Below, one piece after another: positions 9,031 to 17,503 of a stretch of 64,000 nucleotides of DNA. A program made the position numbers and the translations under genes. This DNA is from Variimorphobacter saccharofermentans (GTDB lineage Bacteria; Bacillota; Clostridia; Lachnospirales; Lachnospiraceae): NCBI RefSeq assembly GCF_014174405.1, contig NZ_JACEGA010000001.1, positions 1,114,001 through 1,178,000 of the forward strand, read 5' to 3'. Under the pieces are notes generated by a model. It saw nothing but the letters and a program-made list of their open reading frames with translations, searched no databases and had not been told where the DNA came from. Every line of letters begins with the position of its first letter. The stretch's first letter is position 1.

Positions 9031-9900
9031 TTAATGGATAGATGCATTTGCTTTCTTACGACAATCTTTAAGATGGTTTAGTGCTAATATCTGTCCTTCT
9101 AATTCTCTATCACCGCAGTAAATCGGGTCATGAAAGCCTTCGATTGCTATGTCATCACAATAACCGCCTTGATTTAATATTGTTATGATTTCTTCCCAAT
9201 TACTGTCTCCCAATCCTGGAAAACGGTGAACACTGTAGTCGGCACCAAACCAAGAGCCATATTTCTTAATATATGGCCAGTCGATATGTGCATCCTTACC
9301 ATGAACATGCACTATTTTTGGAGTCCATGCTTTCAATTGCTCAATTGGGTCAATAAACTGTTCTAACTGATGTGAAGGTTCCCACTCTAGGCCTAAGTAA
9401 TTGCTATCTACTGCATCAAACATCATTTCCCACGCTTTTGGACAAAAGCCTATGTTGCATGTGTTTTTATACCAAAAACCGTACATAGGACAATTTTCTA
9501 TTCCAATTTTAACTCCATTTGCTTCAGCTCTTTTTACCAGATCGCCAAATACTTCTTTGAATCTGGGCATTGCTTCATCTACAGATTTGCCTTCAAGGGC
9601 ACCTGCAAAGGTACCTACTATCTTAGCGTTAAATAAGTGCGCATTTTCAATGCAATACTCAAGTTCTTTTCTTTGTTCCTCGTATTGCAATGGATTACAA
9701 TATAAGCCAATACTAGAGACTGTCAAGCCAGAATCTCCTATAATTTCTTTTGTCATCTTTGATAATTCGATGAAATCAGCACCCTCAAGAGAGACATTAT
9801 AATATAATTCAATTGTTTCAAAGCCAGCATGGATTACTTCAGGTAATAATGTTAAAATCTCATTTCCTCTAACACATGTTCCAATTTTGATATTACCCAT
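9031..9900 (-). CDS. Sugar phosphate isomerase/epimerase-like TIM-barrel protein
   Basis: A 289-residue protein of the AP-endonuclease-2/xylose-isomerase-like superfamily. Metal-ligand strands are visible: GIENCPM (about 150), LEWEPSHQ (about 197), VHVHGKDAH (about 218) and AIEGFHDP (about 263), matching the Glu/Asp/His/Glu set of this fold. Members include IolE, IolI, hydroxypyruvate isomerase and tagatose epimerases. GGGGAGG lies 8 bp before the ATG. No sugar transporter or kinase is adjacent, so the substrate is open. Confidence 0.88.
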   Translation of the reverse strand: MGNIKIGTCVRGNEILTLLPEVIHAGFETIELYYNVSLEGADFIELSKMTKEIIGDSGLTVSSIGLYCNPLQYEEQRKELEYCIENAHLFNAKIVGTFAGALEGKSVDEAMPRFKEVFGDLVKRAEANGVKIGIENCPMYGFWYKNTCNIGFCPKAWEMMFDAVDSNYLGLEWEPSHQLEQFIDPIEQLKAWTPKIVHVHGKDAHIDWPYIKKYGSWFGADYSVHRFPGLGDSNWEEIITILNQGGYCDDIAIEGFHDPIYCGDRELEGQILALNHLKDCRKKANASIH

Positions 9901-10079
9901 TGATATGCCTCCCCAGAATGTAAGTTTTAAATATATAAATTATAGATTCCAAATTATAGTATGTCAAATATAATTGAGCATTATTGCCAGGATTGCCTTA
10001 ATGAATTAAATCTATCAAATGGCAAGAATTGTTCATTTTCCTATAAATTATAAATTACAATAAAAGAGGGGTGATAAGA

Positions 10080-11108
10080 ATGAAAATGAAATTAAAAATA
10101 GGATTATGTTCTTTGGTTTTTGCTGCAGTATTGATTTGCCAAATTCAAAGTGCTATGGCATGCACAATCTTTTCTGTTTCATTAGAAGACGGTACCGTAT
10201 TAGCATGTAACAATGAGGACTGGATGTATTCAATCGAAAATACAGTAAAAATTAGTGCACCGGATTCAAATAGCTATGGGAGAGTTTGCTTTTATAATTT
10301 ATCCTATGTACAGGGAGGCATGAATGAGTATGGCTTATTCTATGATGGAGCATCCTGTCCATCAACTGAAGTACCATATGATAAAGAAAAGGATGATTTG
10401 GGATATGATCTAGGTGAAATAGCATTAGCAAAATGTAAAACCGTGAAGGAAGTAGAGGAATTTTTTAATAATCATAATATTCCGAAGGGTTTTTATGATC
10501 ATCTTCTGTTTGCAGATCCAACGGGTAATGTTGCGGTATTTGAATGGGTGGAGAATAAGTTTCAGGTTATATGGAAGGAGCCGGAAAAAAGTCATCAGGT
10601 AATAACGAATTTCTGGTTGTCAGATCCAGCACTGGGCGGATATCCCTGCACTCGCTATGATACAGCTGATCAGGCTCTGTCTTCAGAAAAACCTTCGTTT
10701 GAGCTTTGCGAAAAGATACTGAATAAAACAAAGCAGGATTGGGGGGACGGCGGTACTCTTTACTCGAATATATGCAATTTAAATACACGGGAAGTATTTT
10801 TATATTACAGATGCGATACTCATCAAAGCTATCAAATAAACTTAATTGATGAGCTGAAATCAATGGATTCCGGGTCATGTAAATCAATGGATATGCAAGT
10901 GATCTGTAGCGGTCAAGACATTGAAGTAGTTCGGAATGAGAAGGCTCCAGATGCAAAAGACGAGGAAAGAAAGCCAGTGGAAGAAGAGGTGCCATCTACA
11001 GATCCAGAAAAGACTGATAGCAAGAAAACAGCTTTTGAAGTTATTACAGCTATTTTAGTGATAATTATTATAATAACGTTTATTGTAAAAAAGCATGATA
11101 AGAAGTAG
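10080..11108 (+). CDS. Membrane-anchored linear amide C-N hydrolase (choloylglycine hydrolase-like)
   Basis: About 342 residues from ATG 10080 (a GTG at 10071 is possible but abuts the GAGGGG site). A signal peptide ends at SAMA, and cleavage exposes Cys28 of CTIFSVS as the mature first residue, as required for an N-terminal nucleophile hydrolase. NNEDW, GGMNEYGLFYDG and the later Asn/Arg segments fit the acyl-coenzyme A:6-aminopenicillanic acid acyltransferase / penicillin V acylase-like group. A linker rich in Lys, Glu and Pro (about 285-315) leads to one C-terminal helix plus KKHDKK, so the enzyme is predicted to sit outside the cell tethered by its C-terminus. Substrate (bile salt, N-acyl amide, peptide) is unknown. 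Confidence 0.82.
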   Translation: MKMKLKIGLCSLVFAAVLICQIQSAMACTIFSVSLEDGTVLACNNEDWMYSIENTVKISAPDSNSYGRVCFYNLSYVQGGMNEYGLFYDGASCPSTEVPYDKEKDDLGYDLGEIALAKCKTVKEVEEFFNNHNIPKGFYDHLLFADPTGNVAVFEWVENKFQVIWKEPEKSHQVITNFWLSDPALGGYPCTRYDTADQALSSEKPSFELCEKILNKTKQDWGDGGTLYSNICNLNTREVFLYYRCDTHQSYQINLIDELKSMDSGSCKSMDMQVICSGQDIEVVRNEKAPDAKDEERKPVEEEVPSTDPEKTDSKKTAFEVITAILVIIIIITFIVKKHDKK

Positions 11109-11130
11109 TGAAAAAGAAATTATTGCCTAG

Positions 11131-11499
11131 AATGTAGAACGAGAATATCTTATCATAGATAAGTTTAATTCCTCGGCTTTATCAAATAATATAGTGGATG
11201 AGTCAACCTGCAAAGAGTTCTATATATTACTTCCACCGTCATATTATGATGGAAATACAAGGTATCCTGTTGTATACTATTTTACATGGACAGGCAGAAT
11301 CCGCTTCAGGCTTCATGCTTAATTACCAGAAATCCTTTTTAAATGGATTCCATCAGGCTGTGTATACATGGCTGATTGTATGGATCAAAGATCCATTCCT
11401 TATACATTGGAAATTGTGCAAATAGGACATCGTTTACCACCAAGCCCGGTCAATGAACATATTATACCATTTTGTGAGGAAAACTTAATTTTTGAATAG
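11131..11499 (+). pseudogene. Decayed alpha/beta-hydrolase (putative esterase) gene
   Basis: One frame reads like an esterase from 11131 to 11499 with an in-frame stop at 11320-11322: FYILLPPSYYDGNTRYPVVYYF is the start of the esterase-D/enterochelin-esterase type core, and YTLEIVQIGHRLPPSPVNEH resembles the C-terminal catalytic-His region. The nucleophile elbow and central core are missing and no start codon or ribosome site remains. I therefore call it an internally deleted, nonfunctional remnant. The family is recognised from motifs only. Confidence 0.65.
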
Positions 11500-11541
11500 A
11501 TTCTATTAGTAGGATTGTACATGAGAAAATGAGGTATTCGT

Positions 11542-12429
11542 ATGGAGAAAAGTCAATTTTCAAAAATATCTGACTTGGTTGATCTAATCGAAGAAAATAT
11601 TAAGGATAACGTTGATTTGGAGTTAGTGGCTGATAAAGTAGGCCTTTCGAAGTTCTATTTGGATAGGATTTTTAGATCTATTACCGGAAAATCGATAATC
11701 GCTTATGTCAGAGAACGAAAACTGAGTGAGAGTGCATGTGATCTGCTAAAAACCAACCTTAGAGTAATCAATATTGCATCAGAATATCAATATAAGCAGG
11801 AACAATCCTATATCCGAGCATTTCGACAGATGTTTCATATTACTCCTTATCAGTTTCGTAAGCAGCGAAAGGAATTACCAATTACCACGAAGCTGGATTT
11901 GAATATTTTAAGAAATACTGAGAAAGGCTTGATTGTAAGGCCAAGAATGTGTCTGAAATCTGAATTTTATCTGCAAGGAATGGTTGAAGAAATTGTGCAT
12001 TCTGAAAATTACAAAGAGAGCAAATGTACTACAAATGCGAAGGAATGGTATAGTAAATACTTACCTACCGTATCAAATTCAATTAATGAAAAAGTCTACT
12101 ATGGATATGTAACTTACATGGAACATTCCGAATATAGCGATTATTATGCCACCTGTGTAGAAATCAAGGAACGTTCTAATGTGAAAGAACCTATGGTGCA
12201 GTATACCATTCCAACACACGAATATGCAGTATTTCGATATATTGGCTTCCATTCACCATATGAGATAACCTACAAAACTCTTTATGAGATATATACTGCG
12301 ACAGACTTATGGATTGAGAAATCATCCTATCGTCGAGCAGCAGATTTTCATTTTGAAAGGGTAGACTTAAGTATAGCTTCAGATGACTATTGTGAAGTTG
12401 ACATTTATTTTCCTATGAATATGAGATAA
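11542..12429 (+). CDS. AraC-family regulator with C-terminal effector domain
   Basis: A 295-residue protein. Residues about 10-110 form the two-helix-turn-helix AraC domain (VADKVGLSKFYLDRIFRSITG, then IASEYQYKQEQSYIRAFRQMF). The rest, about 125-295, ends in an SAxxxE-like pattern (YAVFRYIGFHSPYEITYKTLYEIY and FHFERVDLSI.DDYCEVDIYFPM) typical of GyrI-like / effector-binding domains of the Rob/SoxS-like type. Such proteins bind small amphipathic molecules and switch on efflux or detoxification genes. No clear target is next to it; a palindromic terminator follows. Confidence 0.9.
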   Translation: MEKSQFSKISDLVDLIEENIKDNVDLELVADKVGLSKFYLDRIFRSITGKSIIAYVRERKLSESACDLLKTNLRVINIASEYQYKQEQSYIRAFRQMFHITPYQFRKQRKELPITTKLDLNILRNTEKGLIVRPRMCLKSEFYLQGMVEEIVHSENYKESKCTTNAKEWYSKYLPTVSNSINEKVYYGYVTYMEHSEYSDYYATCVEIKERSNVKEPMVQYTIPTHEYAVFRYIGFHSPYEITYKTLYEIYTATDLWIEKSSYRRAADFHFERVDLSIASDDYCEVDIYFPMNMR

Positions 12430-12474
12430 TAACGGTTATACTTTTATTACCCACCATATATACATTCGACTTAC

Positions 12475-12500
12475 AATGAGGTCATATGACCTCATTTTTA
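12475..12500 (+). terminator. Rho-independent terminator after the AraC gene
   Basis: Perfect arms AATGAGGTCAT / ATGACCTCATT followed by TTTTAT. It lies 46 bp behind the AraC stop. Confidence 0.8.
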
Positions 12501-12557
12501 TATGTCACCAATTCTTTTCAAAATATATATTTAAATAGTCTAGATGTTTTTATATTC

Positions 12558-12768
12558 CTATAAGTGGCATTTTTTCAAAAAACGTTTCCCTTCAGTTTTT
12601 TCCCATAATGCTATATCTTCATACAAATGTGCACTTGTATTAGAATATTTGATATCCCCCATCTATCTTCTCCTTTGTTGTAAGTGTTCCTCTTAATAAT
12701 TATAGCCACTCTTGAGAAATTGGCCATGTACTCATATCAATGGGCATAAAAATAGGTTCTTCGTTCAT
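12558..12768 (-). pseudogene. Two short gene heads left by deletions
   Basis: In the 680-bp gap before the phosphotransferase gene the minus strand keeps two truncated starts. At 12558-12662 an ATG behind AAAGGAG opens 34 codons (MGDIKYSNTSAHLYEDIALW...) that read like the front of a SAM-dependent methyltransferase-type protein, then stop. At 12700-12768 a 22-codon frame (MNEEPIFMPIDMSTWPISQE) resembles the first residues of CatA-like O-acetyltransferases. Neither can encode a working enzyme. Family guesses are weak; nothing else recognisable is seen from 12770 to 13108. Confidence 0.3.
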
Positions 12769-13108
12769 CGTTCATTCACCCACAATCCGCCCTGATTACA
12801 GCAAAAATTTGATTTTCGTTCGTATATCCTTGGAGAACGCACTTCATTGCTTCGTTCGGGATATAATTTTACAAAAAGAACTCTAACACAAGATACACTT
12901 ACTATTAAGTTTATATAATGTAGTATTTTCATATTTCCTCCATCTGCATTATTTGAATTTTACCGAAATTCCAGAATTAAATTTCAACTCTATATCACCG
13001 TGATGTTTATCTCCATGTATTAAGAATAACCACAGATAGATAATTATGCAATCAACGCTCCGTAGAGTTTGTATGGAGGTGTCTATTTAATTATGTAATA
13101 ATTTAAAT

Positions 13109-13915
13109 CTAAGCCTTCTGAATAAAATTATAAAGCCATTCGTTCTCCTGCCTTGAGTTTTCATTATCATGCATCAAATTGTCATATAATCTTCGGGATG
13201 CTACAATTGGTAAGCACCTATGGATGTGCTCTTGCTTGCTTCCTGTTAATTTACAATAGTACGATAGATAATCCTTAGTAAAATGAGCAAAGATTTCGGA
13301 TATGGATTCTCCTAATAAACGCTTTATTATAGGTGAATTTAAAGTCATATAACTCCATGCAACATCTAATATGGGATTTCCGGAGCATGCATCATTCCAA
13401 TCAATAGCAATATATTTATCAGCTTTACCAATGATATTAAATGGCTGAAAATCACCATGGCAAAGGCTATTATCAATCGGAATACTATCAAGAAGACTGA
13501 GTAGAGATTGAGTAGATTTGTCTCCTAAATTGCTCCTTAATTCTATAATACGATTTTTTAAGAATTCATATTGTGATGGTAGTTCATTTATCTCTTTCCT
13601 GTGTATATCATAATGCATTTGTGCAAATTTATTAGCTAATTCAGTTTTGTAAATACCTTTTAAAAGTGGTTCTGCCATTATTTCACCATTTATACGCTCA
13701 TATATTAATGCCATTTTACCTTTTAAATCAATTGAACCAATATATTTTGGCATATCAAGTGGAAATTTACTTAATATTTGTCCAATATACATCTCATTCT
13801 TTATAGCATCATCGCTTACATGTGACTTAAATATTTTTACAACCTTGGTATTTCCCCATTCATATACATTGGATGTGCCACCACTTCCCAGCAGTTTTCC
13901 TATCATTTCTTCCAT
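13109..13915 (-). CDS. Aminoglycoside phosphotransferase (APH)-family kinase-like protein
   Basis: A 268-residue protein with protein-kinase-like layout. It has a Gly-rich loop (LLGSGGTSNVYEWG, 7-20), a Lys in VVKIF (about 26), a catalytic loop LCHGDFQPFNII (about 152-163) with the Brenner-motif HGD, and the metal-binding IDWNDA (about 171-176). This is the APH/choline-kinase class, whose members phosphorylate antibiotics, small metabolites or amino sugars. It is a single gene between remnants and the SseB-like gene. I would not claim drug resistance from sequence. Confidence 0.85.
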   Translation of the reverse strand: MEEMIGKLLGSGGTSNVYEWGNTKVVKIFKSHVSDDAIKNEMYIGQILSKFPLDMPKYIGSIDLKGKMALIYERINGEIMAEPLLKGIYKTELANKFAQMHYDIHRKEINELPSQYEFLKNRIIELRSNLGDKSTQSLLSLLDSIPIDNSLCHGDFQPFNIIGKADKYIAIDWNDACSGNPILDVAWSYMTLNSPIIKRLLGESISEIFAHFTKDYLSYYCKLTGSKQEHIHRCLPIVASRRLYDNLMHDNENSRQENEWLYNFIQKA

Positions 13916-14058
13916 ATAACACCTTTATTAGTAATTGTTCCATCAGTTCATCAATCAAATAAGATTTCACTAGATTAAAAAGCTACATTATTAACTTTAT
14001 CATATAATATAGAGTCTGTTAGGTTATGCTTCATTCGAATTAATCATGTATACATAAC

Positions 14059-14535
14059 TTATTTCATAATATTAATCACAGTATCCAGTATATCTGCATC
14101 GATGGTTACCCCATAATATCCGGGGTCTATAACAGCTCCCATTTTTATTGGACTATTGCCTTCATTCATTATTTTTGTTGATGTAAGGAAGGACACGAAA
14201 GAGTTTTCCATTATTATAAAGCCAATCCTTCCAACTTTTTCGTAAAACTCCATTGCACGCGCAGATGAAGTGAAAACAGGGAGATAAGCAGTCTTGTTGT
14301 GTGCTGGTAGAACGAAAAGTTTGCTACCTCCGTCCTTGTAATCTCCAAAAGGAGTTGAGTAATAAACCTTAACTTTGCCAAATGAACGAAGAAAAGAATT
14401 GTCGTCAAGCAGACCCTTTTCATGCCTATCAAGTAAGGAGATTCCATCAATATTTTCAATAGGGTCTTCCGTATTATTTTGCATTAATGGTTGAGCATCT
14501 TGTTTCTTGTTGAGTATTTTATTGAACAAACCCAT
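14059..14535 (-). CDS. SseB-like N-terminal domain protein
   Basis: 158 residues from ATG 14535 (AGAGGTG 8 bp upstream; a slightly longer frame exists). After a Lys/Asn/Gln-rich head the region about 35-158 matches the SseB N-terminal domain pattern: KVKVYYSTPFGD, LFVLPAHNKTAYLPVFTSSARAMEFYEK (the conserved PVFTS segment) and a C-terminal strand with GVTIDAD. Domains of this type occur in many Gram-positive proteins of unknown role, some tied to secretion systems. Family call is fairly safe, function is not. Confidence 0.65.
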   Translation of the reverse strand: MGLFNKILNKKQDAQPLMQNNTEDPIENIDGISLLDRHEKGLLDDNSFLRSFGKVKVYYSTPFGDYKDGGSKLFVLPAHNKTAYLPVFTSSARAMEFYEKVGRIGFIIMENSFVSFLTSTKIMNEGNSPIKMGAVIDPGYYGVTIDADILDTVINIMK

Positions 14536-14619
14536 ATCATTTTCACCTCTACACAAAATCTATGTACACCAATTATATGTATATCTGCCAACTACCCTGA
14601 TGAGATAACAAAGTAATGA

Positions 14620-15429
14620 TTAGCTTATTGAAGCGGCCTCTTGCTGACAATTTGAGTTGTTACCTGCTTTTATAATAAATATCAATGAAGTTATGCCTAT
14701 TATGATATACATTCCATAAAAAATATCGTCTAAGAAAACCTTAATAACTGTATTACTCCAGTTTGCATAGATAATCAAATTTGCCGGTATATCAAAAATA
14801 AAATGTAAGATCATAGCTATTAATAAATTATGCGAGTACAGATAAATTGCAGTGAATGACATTCCTATAATTCCTGTTGTTACCATTCTAAAAACACCAT
14901 CCGACCATGAAGTACAATTCATTAAATGCCCTGATCCAAATAGAAGAAAGGAAACAAGAGTGTATATTAGCCTTGTTGACACTTTTTGCTTTTCATGATA
15001 AAAATACCCCTCTAGTATAAATCCTCGATAAGTGATTTCCTCAAAAAATCCAGTAGTAATCTGTTGGCAAAACAATTGACTGAATGCTAACGGGAACGTA
15101 AGGCCTACAATACCTGATACTCCAGTAATATATAAAATAACAAAATATATAATAAATAGAATGATTCCGCTTCCTGCTAGAAGACCTTTTTTATACCCCT
15201 TAAAATTCAATACTTCTTTCCAATCTTTTTTTTGAAAACATTTCATAAAGAGCATCAATTCAATTAATCCAAATAAAAGTCTTTGTAAACTATTTACTAA
15301 AAACCAGACGGTTCCATCGACCCTGTAGCGATATATACTTGTTACCATGGAAAACAATATATAAAATAAAATTGCTAACCAAATACCAATATATTTCTTA
15401 CCAAATATTATGCTTAATATATTTTTCAT
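14620..15429 (-). CDS. CPBP-family intramembrane glutamic endopeptidase
   Basis: About 269 residues from ATG 15429 (AAGGGAGA upstream). Seven to eight hydrophobic helices. The Abi/CPBP motifs are present: FFEEITYRGFI (the EExxxR motif, about 158-168), SGHLMN (about 198) and ILHFIFDIPANL (about 240), supplying the Glu and His residues of the intramembrane metal-independent protease site. Relatives are Rce1-like CAAX proteases and bacteriocin-immunity proteins. An IS element has inserted about 70 bp upstream of its start (IS end at 15506), so its original promoter may be separated from it. Confidence 0.88.
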   Translation of the reverse strand: MKNILSIIFGKKYIGIWLAILFYILFSMVTSIYRYRVDGTVWFLVNSLQRLLFGLIELMLFMKCFQKKDWKEVLNFKGYKKGLLAGSGIILFIIYFVILYITGVSGIVGLTFPLAFSQLFCQQITTGFFEEITYRGFILEGYFYHEKQKVSTRLIYTLVSFLLFGSGHLMNCTSWSDGVFRMVTTGIIGMSFTAIYLYSHNLLIAMILHFIFDIPANLIIYANWSNTVIKVFLDDIFYGMYIIIGITSLIFIIKAGNNSNCQQEAASIS

Positions 15430-15505
15430 ATTATGATCATTCTCCCTTAGCAATAAAACACCATTATTATACATTTCTAAATAAAGGAAGTCAATCGCTA
15501 TATGA

Positions 15506-17079
15506 CTTGAGTTTCCGTAGTTTTATCCACAGTATCCCTGTTTCATCAGTATTGTAATAAACAACTTTTAGAAAATGCCCAAAATATAAGGAATCCTCAT
15601 CCTTTTTGTAGTAGAATAATGGTGTCTAAGCAAAATCTACACTAAACAATAAAGAAAGGGACTCCTTATGCTTAATTCTACTACAAATACTTACACTTTG
15701 AAACGTGAAATTTTATCTTTTTCAAACAAAATATCCCGAAAGCTTTCCAAACCGGATCGAAAGTTTACTGCAGACATGACTTATGGCATGTTAGCTTCTG
15801 GCAGTTGCCTTCTGACTGATGTTGTGGATCAGCTTCACGAAGATTCCAAAAAGGTCAACAGCGTGGAAAGACTTACCCGACATCTCAATAAGGGAATCCA
15901 TAATTCTGCCTTGTCTTCGTATCTGCATACAATACGTAAATGGGTGCCGGATCAACCAGTTATCCATATCGATGATAGTGATATCATCAAGCCTGACGGC
16001 TACAAGTTCGAAGCACTGGGACTTGTTCGGGATGGTTCCAAAAGCACCGATACCAAAAATGTCTATGAGAAGGGCTACCATGTAACAGAGGCTTGTGTTA
16101 TGACTAAAAGCAATCATCCTGTCAGCATTTATTCTAAAATCCATTCTTCAAAAGAAAAGACCTTCACCTCTGTCAATAACGTAACCTTTGATGCCATGGA
16201 GCGCGGAAAAGCAATGTTTGGCAAAGCTACTTTTGTAATGGACAGGGGCTATGATGATAATAAGATGTTTCTTAAGCTTGATGAATTAAAGCAGGACTAT
16301 GTGATCCGACTTACAGCTAAAAGAAAGCTACTTTTTCATAACAAATGGGTGGCCGCTACTGAACTGCGAAATCGTCGAAAAGGCAAAATCACAACACCTG
16401 TGTTCTATAAGGGCAAAAAAAGGGAAGCTTATCTATCCCATGTGAAGGTTCAAATCACTGCATCCAGAAAGGATATTTATCTGGTTCTTGTCTATGGCAT
16501 CACAGAGCATCCGATGATGCTCGCAACAAACAAGGAAATAAAGTCCCGAGAAGATGTAATACGAATTGCAAGGCTTTATTTCTCCCGCTGGCGCATTGAG
16601 GAATATTTCCGCTGCAAGAAACAGGTTTTCCAGTTTGAAAACTTCCGTGTCCGGAAGCTGAAAGCAATTAATGCTCTCAATTTTTATATCACCTTGTGTA
16701 TGGCATTTCTTGCTCTGGTTTCAATGAAAGCAGAAACAAATGCCCTAAAGGTTTCAATCATACAGACAGCAGCTCCTGTTAAGGAGAAAGTTCAGTTCTG
16801 CTATTATCGGTTAGCAAAAGGTATCTCCGGCATACTCTCGTATGCAAAAGAAGGCGTCAGGCTATGGTTCAGGACAAAACGTCCTGCATACCGTCAACTT
16901 TGCTTTAAGCTAATCGCTTAAATAGATAAAAGAATACTTATCCCGAAGTCCGGTTTTAAACGGGGCTTATTAAGCTTCTTCTGATCTAGATACTGCCACT
17001 CTTACACTTAAAAAAATCAGCAAATTGGCACTGTCATTAGATTTATTCATTTTCAAAGTGCAATTTGCGGAAACTCAAG
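15506..17079. mobile_element. IS4-like insertion sequence, complete, with 8-bp target duplication
   Basis: 1574 bp. Ends are inverted copies of CTTGAGTTTCCG (12 of 12). Directly outside, CTATATGA occurs at 15498-15505 and again at 17080-17087, an 8-bp target-site duplication. It carries one intact transposase gene and is therefore probably a recent insertion. The stretch 16922-17079 within the right end has no gene. Confidence 0.9.
15668..16921 (+). CDS. IS4-family DDE transposase
   Basis: 417 residues, filling most of the insertion sequence. DDE-type landmarks are present: IHIDDSDIIKP (first Asp region, about 97-107), ATFVMDRGYDDNKMF (second Asp, about 190-204) and the C-terminal YFSRWRIEEYFRCKKQ (about 300-315), which is the Y-(2)-R-(3)-E-(6)-K signature of IS4-like transposases. 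The frame is full length without stops. AAGGGACTCCTT precedes the start. It cuts and inserts the element bounded by the CTTGAGTTTCCG repeats. Confidence 0.93.
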   Translation: MLNSTTNTYTLKREILSFSNKISRKLSKPDRKFTADMTYGMLASGSCLLTDVVDQLHEDSKKVNSVERLTRHLNKGIHNSALSSYLHTIRKWVPDQPVIHIDDSDIIKPDGYKFEALGLVRDGSKSTDTKNVYEKGYHVTEACVMTKSNHPVSIYSKIHSSKEKTFTSVNNVTFDAMERGKAMFGKATFVMDRGYDDNKMFLKLDELKQDYVIRLTAKRKLLFHNKWVAATELRNRRKGKITTPVFYKGKKREAYLSHVKVQITASRKDIYLVLVYGITEHPMMLATNKEIKSREDVIRIARLYFSRWRIEEYFRCKKQVFQFENFRVRKLKAINALNFYITLCMAFLALVSMKAETNALKVSIIQTAAPVKEKVQFCYYRLAKGISGILSYAKEGVRLWFRTKRPAYRQLCFKLIA

Positions 17080-17091
17080 CTATATGAAAGT

Positions 17092-17126
17092 GGAGTACTA
17101 CACTTTGCAGAAGTGTACACTCCTTT
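17092..17126. terminator. Hairpin beside the IS right end
   Basis: GGAGTACTACACTT pairs with AAGTGTACACTCC with small mismatches and is followed by TTTT. Which gene it served is unclear because the IS now lies to its left. The rest of 17127-17317 is very AT-rich with no convincing gene. Confidence 0.45.
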
Positions 17127-17317
17127 TACATTGAGAGACAGGATCCTCATTATAAATAATACGCAGTTTAATTTATATAAATCTCCTGCTCAATATATAA
17201 TTATCATTACAATAAAACGGATCTATTTGCTATTTACAATTACTATTATATCATACAATAATAATTTTAATAGAATAAATTTCCATTAAATGGTTTATTT
17301 GGTGCGTTGACGACAAC

Positions 17318-17349
17318 AAAAAATCCCTTGAAAATCAAGGGATTTCGTA
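17318..17349. repeat. 32-bp direct repeat, copy 2, abutting a tRNA-Gly att remnant
   Basis: Identical to 7822-7853 over 32 bases, with the same hairpin core. Here it ends two bases before the tRNA-Gly-derived sequence at 17352. Hairpins also sit just left of the other att copies, so this looks like the right end of a former element. Confidence 0.75.
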
Positions 17350-17351
17350 AA

Positions 17352-17368
17352 CGCGAGACGGGATTCGA
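17352..17368. repeat. tRNA-Gly-derived att copy 1 (17 bp)
   Basis: CGCGAGACGGGATTCGA matches the 3' part of the tRNA-Gly gene at 32748-32819; the flanking bases on both sides differ from the other copies (A for G, G for A). Confidence 0.75.
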
Positions 17369-17424
17369 GTTCTAACTCCGCTAAAAATAATGATAGAAAG
17401 GGGATTCCCAGCACATCCAATTTT

Positions 17425-17446
17425 TACGTACTCATATACGTACTCA
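17425..17446. repeat. Paired TACGTACTCA repeats
   Basis: Two exact copies of TACGTACTCA start 12 bp apart, about 55 bp inside the left end of element C. Position and spacing match the arm-type repeats of elements A and B, but the sequence is different, implying another integrase. Confidence 0.45.
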
Positions 17447-17503
17447 AATTAATAGTAATGAATTTAAGAAAGATGGCGCACAATCTAATTGACATTAATA
17501 ATA

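Noticed and set aside
13109..13915. Antibiotic-resistance kinase
   Set aside because: Only the general APH fold is visible; no subfamily residues point to a drug, so a resistance claim is not supported.
17065..17289. 74-residue plus-strand frame next to the IS right end
   Set aside because: It begins inside the IS end and runs through AT-rich DNA and a hairpin; no start signal.
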